Shown: in pieces, positions 34,306 to 42,683 of the stretch
How the letters are laid out: the number at the start of each line of letters is the position of its first letter
Numbering within the stretch: the stretch's first letter is position 1
From: Chitinophagaceae bacterium
Lineage (GTDB): Bacteria > Bacteroidota > Bacteroidia > Chitinophagales > Chitinophagaceae
Assembly (NCBI GenBank): GCA_026415715.1
Contig: JAOAGO010000024.1
Location: 1-46,934, forward strand
DNA length: 46,934 nt
Direction of reading: 5' to 3'
Notes under the pieces: generated by a model
The model's input: the letters and a program-made list of their open reading frames with translations, nothing else
Database searches by the model: none
What the model was told of the DNA's origin: nothing
Made by a program: the position numbers and the translations under genes

Positions 34306-35018
34306 ATCCTCTCATTCAGCTTGAAGCAATTCACAAAAGTTATTTTCTGGGCCGGCAGGAAATACCGGTGCTGAAAGGCATTTCGCTTTCCATTCATAAA
34401 AATGAGTATGTAGCGCTGATGGGCCCCTCAGGATCGGGAAAAAGTACGCTGATGAATATTCTGGGTTGCCTGGATACGCCGACTTCGGGAAAATATATTT
34501 TAAACGGCAGAGATGTAAGTGAAATGGACGACAGCCAGCTGGCTGAAGTTCGCAACAAAGAAATTGGTTTTGTTTTTCAGCAATTTAATTTGCTGCCCCG
34601 CCTTACGGCGCTTGAAAACGTGGCGCTGCCTCTGGTGTATGCCGGCATACCGCGCAAAAAAAGAACAGAGCAGGCCATGAAGATGCTTGAGCTGGTGCAT
34701 TTGTCTGAACGAAGCCATCATAAGCCCAACGAATTATCGGGCGGGCAAAGCCAGCGGGTTGCCATAGCCCGTGCGCTGGTGAATAACCCTTCCATTATCC
34801 TGGCCGATGAGCCCACGGGGAATCTGGACTCCAAAACCTCGGAAGAAATTATGCGCCTGTTTGAGGAAATTTATGAAAAAGGAAACACCATTGTACTGGT
34901 TACGCACGAAGAAGATATTGCCCGCCATGCCCGAAGAATAATACGACTGAAAGACGGAGTAATAGAAAGCGATGAACGAATCGCAACCCATACCATTCTC
35001 TCCGGACAACAGCCTTAG
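34302..35018 (+). CDS. ABC transporter ATP-binding protein, LolD/MacB type
   Basis: A 238-residue nucleotide-binding subunit. Walker A is [10 protein letters not shown] near residue 41, the signature is [16 protein letters not shown] near residue 145, Walker B is IILADEPTG, and the switch His is in VLVTHEED. The family-specific [22 protein letters not shown] places it in the LolD/MacB/FtsE group that drives lipoprotein release or membrane-substrate extrusion. No permease gene lies next to it: upstream is gatC and downstream a convergent decayed gene. Its partner must be encoded elsewhere. The start is the ATG overlapping the mini-ORF stop. Confidence 0.9.
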   Translation: MNPLIQLEAIHKSYFLGRQEIPVLKGISLSIHKNEYVALMGPSGSGKSTLMNILGCLDTPTSGKYILNGRDVSEMDDSQLAEVRNKEIGFVFQQFNLLPRLTALENVALPLVYAGIPRKKRTEQAMKMLELVHLSERSHHKPNELSGGQSQRVAIARALVNNPSIILADEPTGNLDSKTSEEIMRLFEEIYEKGNTIVLVTHEEDIARHARRIIRLKDGVIESDERIATHTILSGQQP

Positions 35019-35095
35019 TGAAGAAAAATAAATAGCTTAACATTCTCCCATAAGGAACACAATGACTGTTATTCTGAAAACAGAATGTGATAAAA

Positions 35096-37339
35096 TTAAT
35101 TTACAACTATAAATTTAGTCTTTAATGACTCGCGGGATGTATTGACAGTTAGTAAATATGTTCCTCTAGGTAGCTTAAGATTTATTTCTTTTCCATAACC
35201 GTTAGATAAGGAAACATTATTTTCTTTTGAAAAATACACCCTGCGACCCGTTACATCCGTTATGACAATATGACTAATGAAAGCATTTTTTCTCAATTTC
35301 AGAACAAAACTGCCTGAATTGGGATTTGGAATAATTCGTATTTCATCTTTGTTTAATGAATCCATATCGGATGGATTATCTGGATCGGACCTTTGTAAAA
35401 TTCTACCGGGCTGATAATAAATATTACTCATACAAAAACTGTTAACTTCAGCGGGAGAAGGCGGTTGGGTTAATGTGGTATCCAGAGGAACACCATACCG
35501 GTAACTGATGTCATTCTTCCAATACTGCATATAACCACCGGGTTTCAATTTTACAGGATATGTCAAAACATAAAGAATGTTTTGTGTGTTAGGAGCAGCA
35601 TTATTTCTCTTAAGATTTAAAATAACCTTCAAATAGGCAGTGGTATCGTTTGGAACAATTCCTTTAGGACGCCACACTCCCCATAACCCGTAATAAGAAC
35701 TTGAATTAGGGATGAATGGCGACAAATTTGAAATGACTTTCCATGTTCTTTTAGCAAAATTTTTTATCGGCAATAATTCACCTGTTCCAAATTTATAATC
35801 ACCGCTTACTCCATCTCTCCCGTTAAATACAAAATCTTCAGGCATTTTCCTTGTCAATAAAGGGTTTTCATTTGCAGGAATGTTATAATTGGGATGATAT
35901 TCGCCCTCAACGATTAATTCCAGATGCATATTTTGTATAGTAACTCCCGCAGCCGGATTTAAAACCCATTTAAAGGTTGAAGTATCCAGCTTGAAACGAT
36001 CTACGTTAACTTGTAATGCATAACATTGACCGTAAACCGGCTGATGGGGTGTAGGGCAATTAAGCCATGGATAATTCCAGGGATCGTTCAGGTTTTCTAC
36101 TCGTCTTTCCCACCACACTTCAGGTGTTATTAAAAAATTAAAAACGCCTAACACTTCATTATAGTACGGATAATTATCAGGATCTAAATGTGCATTTAAG
36201 CTTCCCGGATTCGTTAGCACGATATTATGATAAATGTTTTGTGCCGAAATGGTTCCTTGCAAATTAGCTGTCATATTAATAGCCATCGGCATCACCTGAA
36301 CGGTTTGCTGAGCCGGTGTTTCACTTTTTTTTCCTCCGCTAATCATAACATCAAAAAATGCCAATGCTCCCTTAAGCCAAGGGATACGGCTTAACCCTTC
36401 TTTTAAAAAAGAAATTTTATTAATATTTGATACAAATTGATGGGTGGCTGAAATAAAGTTTGAATTATTATTTTGCGTATTGTGTAAATATTGCAATATT
36501 TCAGCTAAAAAAGCGGCTGTGTCGCTCCTGAATGATTGGGCAAATTTACTTGCGGCTAATAAAAAATTAGTTTTAGGGAAACTGTACGAGCCAGGCTTTT
36601 CCACATTTGCCTTTCCATTTACATTTTTTGTGTATAAATCACCTGTTATTTTTCCATTAATTTGAATTTGCGAATTAGTTATTAATTCCGTAATAATGTT
36701 GAGCTTCGAATTAAATAAAGGCGTGCAGGGATCATAAATTAAAGGAAAGTCTGCATAAAACCATTTTGTATTATAGAATATCTGAATGCAGAAGAAAAGG
36801 CGGTAGGAGTAAATAATTTGTCTAAAGCCGTAATATTTCCTCTGGATAATTCCAGCAGATCAGTACTTAATGAACCTGATGAATGAAAACTTAAAGTAAT
36901 CTTTGCTGCATTGTAATCTGCTCCTCTGCAGGTTTTTAATATAACTCTAAGAACTCCGGTATATTTATTATAGTATAACCGCTATATCTGGATCGTTATC
37001 GGGTATTTGTTGATTTTGATCTGTGAGACCTACCCGTCGGGCAACCAACTCCCATCCGTCTTCCCATTTCATATCCTTACTTATGCGAAGTTCTTCTAAA
37101 TTATCTAACCTAAAAAAAGGTGAAGTAAGACTGTCAGGTCTGGAGCAATTGCCCTGATTATTCAAAGGCTTTACCTGCCATTTTTCAAGTTGCCAGTTGA
37201 AAAAAGTGTTTTTCTTAGAGGGTAACTGATTGTTGACCGGGTTAGCCGGATTTGTACTAATGCCATGAAATTGAGGAAACTGTGCTCATAAATACCCTCT
37301 GAAAAACAAAACGAAACATATAATTAATTTTCCTTTCAT
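35096..37339 (-). pseudogene. Type IX secretion system exported protein, disrupted
   Basis: Reading through lesions gives a protein of about 750 residues. The start ATG at 37339 opens a signal peptide (GKLIICFVLFF) that is cut by TGA at 37286-37288, where TGG would give Trp before AQFPQF. A long region then reads FNWQLEKWQVKPLNNQG and KDMKWEDGWELVARRVG, a common N-terminal block of Bacteroidota surface proteins. A frame break lies near 36968-36977 and another near 36775-36786. The last intact 502 codons end in a typical type A sorting domain: IRIIPNPNSGSFVLKL, ITDVTGRRVYF and LPRGTYLLTV. The product would have been exported through the T9SS and anchored or released at the surface; its role is unknown. 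It follows the intact lipoprotein gene on the same strand by 14 bp. Confidence 0.8.
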
Positions 37340-37353
37340 ATAATTGAGAAATT

Positions 37354-38142
37354 TTATAAAATTCTTTTGCCTACAAATTTTCTGAGTGGAATTTGATAAC
37401 CGCTGTTTAAAATTATTAATGTATCGTGATTTTGAAGCCAACCCCGACTATAACCATAATATTGATAGTACTTACCAAAATGGAAACATTTGTATCCCAT
37501 TTCAGGCCAGCGGCCCTGCCTCAACTCCGGAAAAGCCACGGTTATGGATTCTGTAGATACATAACCTTTGGGAAAATTACTAATCCAGTAAAAATTTTTA
37601 TATCCGGGAAAGCTGACGCTATATTTTGCACTGTCAAAAAATTCGAAACGCACGATGAAGCTATCCGTAGGATCATGCGTATAACAACCTTTATATTGGC
37701 CTACTAAAGGGCTTTTTGTAAGTATACCGCTGGTTGACTGTTCTACCAGCGTAATGTTTTGATATGCGTTATATTCTTTTGGCGCATTCGGAAAACAAAC
37801 TGAATCCGGTTTCAGATAACCGGTAAACCGCACCGGCACAGTGCCGAGAAAGTCAAAAAAAATAAGACCGAATTGTTTTGATGTAAAATCCCGGGGATCA
37901 TCTCCCACTTTCCACAACACACTGTCATACTCTCCTATTGCCTTAAATATTACCGGATTGTCTCTGAAAATGGTATCCGATTCAAAAGCTGTATCCGTTA
38001 ATCTTTCCAGAACGACAAATTTAGCTTGTGGCAATTTTTTATCTACACAGGGATTTTGATGAATTGACCGTTTGCAGCTTTGACTTAGCGCAAACAAAAA
38101 AATAATTAATATGGAAAAAAATAAATTTTTTACTTTATACAT
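37354..38142 (-). CDS. Hypothetical lipoprotein
   Basis: A 262-residue predicted lipoprotein. The signal peptide has a hydrophobic core (FFSILIIFLFAL) and lipobox Cys23 (LSQSC). The mature part is probably beta-rich, with repeated aromatic clusters such as YWISNFPKGYV and YKCFHFGKYYQYYGYSRG. I recognise no domain family. The start at 38142 is preferred over the first ATG (38172) because it gives a standard signal peptide. It precedes the decayed T9SS gene by 14 bp on the same strand, so the two were probably one operon coding for surface proteins. Intact. Confidence 0.7.
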   Translation of the reverse strand: MYKVKNLFFSILIIFLFALSQSCKRSIHQNPCVDKKLPQAKFVVLERLTDTAFESDTIFRDNPVIFKAIGEYDSVLWKVGDDPRDFTSKQFGLIFFDFLGTVPVRFTGYLKPDSVCFPNAPKEYNAYQNITLVEQSTSGILTKSPLVGQYKGCYTHDPTDSFIVRFEFFDSAKYSVSFPGYKNFYWISNFPKGYVSTESITVAFPELRQGRWPEMGYKCFHFGKYYQYYGYSRGWLQNHDTLIILNSGYQIPLRKFVGKRIL

Positions 38143-38257
38143 AGATTGTTTAACATTGAATGAAACAATCATTTAATATAAAAAAAATTCATTTTTCCAA
38201 ATTTTTTTGATTGTTTTAATAATTTAAGCCCGTCTTTTTTTTCTTCCTTTTGGCTTT

Positions 38258-38276
38258 TTGTATTTATCAAATACAA
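38258..38276. other. Perfect 8-bp palindrome in an AT-rich spacer
   Basis: TTGTATTT, loop ATC, AAATACAA. It lies in the 459-bp spacer 38143-38601, upstream of the lipoprotein gene on the minus strand. No T run follows, so it is not an obvious terminator; it could be an operator. The rest of the spacer before repeat copy C is AT-rich with no gene I can support. Confidence 0.3.
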
Positions 38277-38418
38277 GTGAAATTCCTGGTATCTGACTGT
38301 ATCAACAAATCATGTGCACTTTCCTTACTTTGGAAATTATGATTTAATAAAAGTTTATTAAAATAGTAATTCTTAAAGAACCAGGTTTGGTGTCTTGTTA
38401 ATGAGTGCACGTGCCGGA

Positions 38419-38551
38419 CAGAGATACTGCCGCCGAAAGGCTGCCGGACGCGGAAGGCCGGGCGCAAGCGAGGGTGCAACGCACGGAAGCAACAGCGTAC
38501 CCTGCAGCGGCCGGAACCAAAGCCGAAGGATGCACTGCAGCCCACAGCCCC
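38419..38551 (+). repeat. GC-rich hairpin repeat, copy C (133 nt)
   Basis: Opens with CAGAGATACTGC, has GGCTGC 17 nt later, and ends with CCCACAGCCCC, matching copies A and B in ends and length. The interior is GC-rich with a GGAAGGCC block and paired CTGCAG palindromes near the 3' third, but differs from the other copies in base order. Flanks are strongly AT-rich. The 3' end points at the stop of the convergent small membrane protein gene, 51 nt away. Confidence 0.65.
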
Positions 38552-38601
38552 TGAAAAAAATTTTTCATCTTACCCTTGCTGATTCTTTTTCCGTTTGTTA
38601 C

Positions 38602-38819
38602 TCAGTTTTTATGAATGGCCTGTTCAATGAAAATTTTAATGACCCATGTAGCGGCATACGAAAATACAAACACCAGCGCCAGTGTTATGAAAACCCAAAG
38701 CGCAAAACGAAGGCCGGATTGCCCGGGGTTCACGATTTTTTTTATTCGCTCAAACAACGAGTAAAAAAAACCAGCACACCGGCAAGCGCCAGAAACATCA
38801 TCCATTCCGCTGATTTCAT
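38602..38819 (-). pseudogene. Small two-helix membrane protein with a homopolymer frameshift
   Basis: The ATG at 38819 opens MKSAEWMMFLALAGVLVFF, a hydrophobic helix, then runs into a run of eight T (coding strand, 38763-38770). With nine T the frame would continue as YSLFERIKKIVNPGQSG and a second helix FALWVFITLALVFVFSYAATW, to a stop at 38602: 72 residues in all. As given, the first frame ends soon after the run. An alternative longer start in the second frame (38892) would avoid the shift but gives an unconvincing N terminus. The gene is divergent from pheT. Function unknown. The lesion may be slippage, a sequencing error or real decay. Confidence 0.55.
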
Positions 38820-38912
38820 GTCCGGAAACCGGAGTATAAAAATAAAGCATCTTGCTTTTGTGAAGTAATGGCTTCCTTTTCCCCGACGGCACATCCGTTT
38901 ATGGACGAAACG

Positions 38913-38920
38913 TATATTTG
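38913..38920 (+). promoter_or_regulatory. -7 promoter box 4 nt from the pheT start (leaderless candidate)
   Basis: TATATTTG matches TAnnTTTG exactly and is followed by CCCA and the ATG of pheT at 38925. Transcription would begin at or within a base of the ATG. No clear TTG -33 element. It also rules out the upstream in-frame ATG at 38868 as the start. Confidence 0.5.
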
Positions 38921-38924
38921 CCCA

Positions 38925-41351
38925 ATGAGAATTTCTTATCAATGGCTTTGTGAATACCTGCCTGTAACTGTTGAGCCGGAAAAAATAAGCCGCATATTGA
39001 CTGCCGTGGGACTGGAAGTGGAAAACATGTATGCCTATGAAGAATACCCCGGCGGGCTGAAAGGGCTTGTTATTGGCGAAGTGCTGCGGGTGGAAAAGCA
39101 TCCGAATGCCGACAAACTGTACATTACTAATGTAAATACAGGCGAAGAAACGCCACGACAGATTGTTTGCGGTGCGCCCAATGTGGCGGCCGGACAAAAA
39201 GTGATTGTGGCGCTGCCGGGAACCACCATCTACCCCGTAAAAGGCGAACCGCTGACCATAAAGAACGCCAAAATCAGAGGGGTGGAAAGTTTCGGCATGA
39301 TTTGCGCCGAAGACGAAATCGGCATGGGAACCTCTCATGACGGGATTATGGTGTTGCCCGACGAGGCCCCGGCCGGTATGCCGGCGTCCGAATATTTTAA
39401 ACCGTACAGCGATATCATTTTTGAAGTGGCTGTTACGCCAAACCGCATGGAAGCCATGAGCCATCTGGGTATAGCCAGGGAAATCTGCGCCTACCTGAGT
39501 CATCACGAAAAAGAATCACTGGGCCCGAAAAACCCGCTGCATGCCCCTTTTCATGCCGACGGGAACGATACTTCTTTTTCCGTACACATTGAAAACACCA
39601 AAGCCTGCCTGCGCTACTGCGGCATACTGATTACCGGCGTCACCATACAGGATTCGCCCGACTGGCTGCAGAAAAAACTGAAAGCCGTTGGATTGCGGCC
39701 GATTAATAACGTGGTGGACATTACCAATTATATCCTTTACGAAACCGGACAGCCGCTGCATGCGTTTGACGCAGGAAAAATTTCAGGGAAAAAAATTATT
39801 GTAAAAAATCTTCCCGCCGGCACGGTGTTCACCACGCTGGATGATAAACCCAGAACACTGCACGAAGATGACCTGATGATTTGCGACGAAAAAGAAGGAT
39901 TATGTATGGCCGGCGTATTTGGCGGAAAAGACAGCGGGGTGACATTTTCTACCACGCAGGTTTTTCTGGAAAGCGCCTGCTTCGATGCCGTCACCATCCG
40001 GAAAACCTCTTTTCGTCATGGCCTGCGCACCGACTCGGCCATGCGCTTTGAAAAAGGCGCTGATGTATCGGCTACGCTGCCCGTGCTGAAAAGAGCCGCC
40101 ATTATGATTAAAGAAATCTGCGGCGGCCGTATTGCCTCACAGCCTATTGATGTCTATCCGCATCCCGTGCCGAAAAAAGAAGTGTATCTGAAATGGCATT
40201 TCCTCAAAAAACTGAGCGGGAAAAACTATCATCCCGACGCGGTAAAAAATATTCTTGAACGTCTGGAATACGACATCATAAAAGAAACCGTAGATGACCT
40301 CGTCGTTGCCGTACCATTTCATAAGCCCGATGTAACCCTTCCGGCCGATATTGTGGAAGAAATTGTACGAATTGACGGACTGGATCATATTGAAATTCCC
40401 GAAACCGTAACGATGACGCCGGCTGTTTCCGAAGAAACCGACAGCGATGCCTATCGGGAAAAAACGGCAAACTGGCTTTCGGCGCAGGGATTTTTTGAAA
40501 TCATCACCAACTCCATTGTGCAGTCGGCCTGGTACGATGAAGAAGAGCAGCAAAACATGGTAAAAATGCTCAACAGCCTGAACGCCGAGCTGAACATATT
40601 GCGAAACCGTTTACTGGAAAGCATTCTGCAGGTAGTCGTGCACAACCTGAATCATAAAAACAACCATTTGCGGCTGTATGAGTTTGGCAAAGCTTATTAT
40701 AAAACCGCTCAGGGGCAATACGCCGAAGAAGAACAACTGGGGCTGGCCGTTACGGGACTCATCCGCCAGCAGCAATGGAAGCATAAAAGCGAACCCGCTG
40801 ACATCTATTATCTGAAAGGAATTCTTGAGTCGTTGTTTGCCATTAACGGCGTGAAAGCCGAAGAGGCTTCCGTAACCGAACATTCCCGCCTGGCTTCCTG
40901 CATCTGTTATCAACTGCAAGGGCAGGTATTGGCCGGAGCGGGCGAAGTGAAAAAAACCGTGCTGGAAAAATTCGACATCAAACAACCCGTTTATTATGCG
41001 TGGGTGCGCTGGCCTTTGCTGATGCAACAGGCCGTTCGTCAGCACATTAAAGCAGCCGAACTGCCGCGCTTCCCGTCGGTGCAGCGAGACCTTTCGTTTT
41101 TGGTTCCCAAAGAAATTGCCTGGAAAAAAATAGATGAAGTAATTCGCCGGCAGGCGCTGCAAAAACTGACGCACTGGCATTTGTTTGATTTATTTGAAGG
41201 GGAAAAAATCGGAGCGGGAAAAAAATCCGTAGCCGTTAACTTTACGTTTCGTGACGAACAAAAAACACTCACCGATAAAGAAATTGACGGGTGGATGGAA
41301 ACCCTGATGAAGGCACTGCAAACCGAACTGAATGCGGAAATCAGAAAATGA
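38925..41351 (+). CDS. pheT: Phenylalanyl-tRNA synthetase beta subunit
   Basis: An 808-residue PheRS beta chain. The start MRISYQWLCEYLPV is canonical. The N-terminal tRNA-binding (OB) domain covers about residues 40-150 with VIGEVLRVEKHPNADKL and IVCGAPNVAAGQKV. B3/B4 editing domain follows (VEVAVTPNRMEAMSHLGIAREICA, NVVDITNYILYETGQPLHAFD), then the B5 domain, the catalytic-like core (DADIVEEIVRIDG-type segment read as LPADIVEEIVRIDG) and a C-terminal ferredoxin-fold anticodon-binding domain (LPRFPSVQRDLSFLV). pheS is not adjacent. The next gene overlaps by 4 bp. Intact. Confidence 0.95.
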   Translation: MRISYQWLCEYLPVTVEPEKISRILTAVGLEVENMYAYEEYPGGLKGLVIGEVLRVEKHPNADKLYITNVNTGEETPRQIVCGAPNVAAGQKVIVALPGTTIYPVKGEPLTIKNAKIRGVESFGMICAEDEIGMGTSHDGIMVLPDEAPAGMPASEYFKPYSDIIFEVAVTPNRMEAMSHLGIAREICAYLSHHEKESLGPKNPLHAPFHADGNDTSFSVHIENTKACLRYCGILITGVTIQDSPDWLQKKLKAVGLRPINNVVDITNYILYETGQPLHAFDAGKISGKKIIVKNLPAGTVFTTLDDKPRTLHEDDLMICDEKEGLCMAGVFGGKDSGVTFSTTQVFLESACFDAVTIRKTSFRHGLRTDSAMRFEKGADVSATLPVLKRAAIMIKEICGGRIASQPIDVYPHPVPKKEVYLKWHFLKKLSGKNYHPDAVKNILERLEYDIIKETVDDLVVAVPFHKPDVTLPADIVEEIVRIDGLDHIEIPETVTMTPAVSEETDSDAYREKTANWLSAQGFFEIITNSIVQSAWYDEEEQQNMVKMLNSLNAELNILRNRLLESILQVVVHNLNHKNNHLRLYEFGKAYYKTAQGQYAEEEQLGLAVTGLIRQQQWKHKSEPADIYYLKGILESLFAINGVKAEEASVTEHSRLASCICYQLQGQVLAGAGEVKKTVLEKFDIKQPVYYAWVRWPLLMQQAVRQHIKAAELPRFPSVQRDLSFLVPKEIAWKKIDEVIRRQALQKLTHWHLFDLFEGEKIGAGKKSVAVNFTFRDEQKTLTDKEIDGWMETLMKALQTELNAEIRK

Positions 41352-41635
41352 ATCCGGCCGAAGAACATATAAAACGACTGCGGGAAAAAACCCGAAAGCT
41401 CATTCAGGCCTTTGAAGAGCTGAAAAAGGAAAATGCCAGATTGAAACAAGCGCTGGCCGGGGCCGAGGAAAAAATGCAAGACTGGCGCCGGCGTACCGAA
41501 GAGTTGCAGTTGCAGGCTGATGTGCTCAGACTGCAGTCGCTGAACCTGAGCGAAAAAGACAAAAAAGAAATCGAAAAACGAATCAACCGCTACATCAGAG
41601 AAATCGAAAAATGCATTGCGCTGCTCAGCGAGTAA
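41348..41635 (+). CDS. Small coiled-coil protein between pheT and zapA
   Basis: A 95-residue, highly charged, almost fully helical protein. Heptad-like runs cover residues 5-60 (LREKTRKLIQAFEELKKENARLKQ). A second helical part has LNLSEKDKKEIEKRINRYIREI. It is encoded in a 4-bp ATGA overlap with pheT and lies 43 bp before zapA. Coiled-coil proteins at this place in Bacteroidota are candidates for ZapB-like partners of ZapA in Z-ring organisation; that is inference from position and shape. No signal peptide or membrane helix. Confidence 0.8.
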   Translation: MNPAEEHIKRLREKTRKLIQAFEELKKENARLKQALAGAEEKMQDWRRRTEELQLQADVLRLQSLNLSEKDKKEIEKRINRYIREIEKCIALLSE

Positions 41636-41678
41636 GCGTTGTGGCCTCATTTAAATCAAAATCCGAAATTTGCCGCAC

Positions 41679-41984
41679 ATGAACGAACCGCTCCTTACCA
41701 TAACCGCACAAATAGCGCATCGTTCGTACCGCATCAAAATTAAGCCCGAAGATGAGGAAGCGGTGCGCTCAACGCTCAGGCTCATTCAGGAAAAAATTTC
41801 AGAATTTCAGAAACAATTTGCCGGCAAAGACATGCAGGATTTTCTGGCTATGGCATTGCTATGGTTTGCTGCCGGCCGCAATACGGAAAACCTTCAGCCG
41901 CAGCACAACGATTGGCTCGTGCCGGAGTTGCAAAAAATAGAAAACATGATAGACGAATGCCTGCATAACCAGGTAGAAAAATAG
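41679..41984 (+). CDS. zapA: Cell division protein ZapA
   Basis: A 101-residue ZapA-family protein. The N-terminal ITAQIAHRSYRIKIKPEDEEAVRSTLRLIQEKI has the family's beta-hairpin plus helix start. The middle part, KDMQDFLAMALLWFAA, is the dimer helix. ZapA bundles FtsZ filaments at midcell. The ATG at 41679 is used; a TTG three codons upstream is unlikely. It ends in TAG, showing that TAG works as a normal stop in this genome. A 699-bp spacer to rny follows. Confidence 0.85.
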   Translation: MNEPLLTITAQIAHRSYRIKIKPEDEEAVRSTLRLIQEKISEFQKQFAGKDMQDFLAMALLWFAAGRNTENLQPQHNDWLVPELQKIENMIDECLHNQVEK

Positions 41985-42030
41985 GCTAAGAGGTGGTGAT
42001 GAACGGTAAGAGTTTTTGCTTTTATGATTT

Positions 42031-42300
42031 GGGGCTGTCATCGTCCCGCCTGCGGCGGGCAGGTACTCTGTTCGACGCCGGTCCGGTGTCCTTCGGGCTG
42101 TCGGTGCTCACGCCTCCGCGCAAGGCTGAACAGCGTTCGCACCCTGCCTCTTCGGGCAGGCCCTTCGGCCACCGCAGCCCTTCACCTTTCGGTTCGCTGC
42201 TCATCCGGGGTTCCGGTCTTGTGCATTCACCCCGCTGCAAGGCCATCCCATTTAACCTTTTTTCCGCCGGTGGCAAACCAGCCCGGCAGTTTTTCATGTA
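42031..42300 (-). repeat. GC-rich repeat, copy D: longer, divergent relative
   Basis: On the minus strand this block ends in GACAGCCCC (42031-42039), the same 3' end as copies A-C, and has AGGGCTGC at 42174-42181. From GGCTGC to the end is about 150 nt instead of about 115, and a GC-rich extension runs on to 42300. It lacks the GAGATACTGC opening. The hairpin CCCGCC-TGC-GGCGGG (42045-42059) is nearly the same as the core of the copy B hairpin. The 3' end points at the zapA stop 47 nt away, like A and C. ORFs crossing this block on both strands are judged spurious. Confidence 0.55.
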
Positions 42301-42487
42301 ATGGAATTCTTATCGGCTTTTCCTACGCTCACTTTTCTGCTCTTCTCAAATTTCGGCTTACCGGCCTATGAACTTTATGAAACGATGGAACAGTGACGGA
42401 GACAAAAAACTTAAACACCTCCATCACCCATCAAAAAAGAATTCAAATTAGATTTGGGAAACATCAATTAAAAATATCCTAAAACAA

Positions 42488-42604
42488 CGTTACAGGTTCG
42501 CAACTACCTGAAAAGCAGCCGTTTTGACTGCATGGCCCGCGGTATTTTTTATGTCAAAACCAAAGCGTTTTGTAATTTTGCAAAATAACCTTTTACCTGT
42601 AACG
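42488..42604 (+). other. Inverted-repeat element upstream of rny (possible structured RNA)
   Basis: CGTTACAGGT (42488-42497) pairs perfectly with ACCTGTAACG (42595-42604). Inside, GTTTTGAC (42521-42528) pairs with GTCAAAAC (42553-42560). An exclusive alternative is the local hairpin CAGGT/ACCTG (42493-42510). A possible -7 box TAGATTTG (42449-42456) lies upstream, and TAATTTTG (42573-42580) lies inside the element, so the RNA could be a leader of rny, a separate transcript, or neither. No T run follows the stem. The remaining spacer between 42301 and 42487 shows nothing else I can name. Confidence 0.4.
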
Positions 42605-42683
42605 AAAACCATTAACTGAAAAATCTAACCCAACGTTCATTTTTGCGTAATGATAAATTTAAAAACAACTAAAACTTACATGA

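Noticed and set aside
35071-35086. Hairpin ATTCTG-AAAA-CAGAAT after the ABC ATPase gene as a terminator
   Set aside because: Only 6 bp, AT-rich and with no T run; too weak to list.
38742-39506. Minus-strand 254-codon frame over the pheT start
   Set aside because: It is antisense to pheT. Only its last 25 codons (MKSAEW onward) look real, as the beginning of the frameshifted membrane protein.
41993-42371. Overlapping open frames on both strands in repeat D
   Set aside because: They follow GC-rich repeat sequence, have arginine/proline-rich composition with no domain and are contradicted by frames on the other strand.
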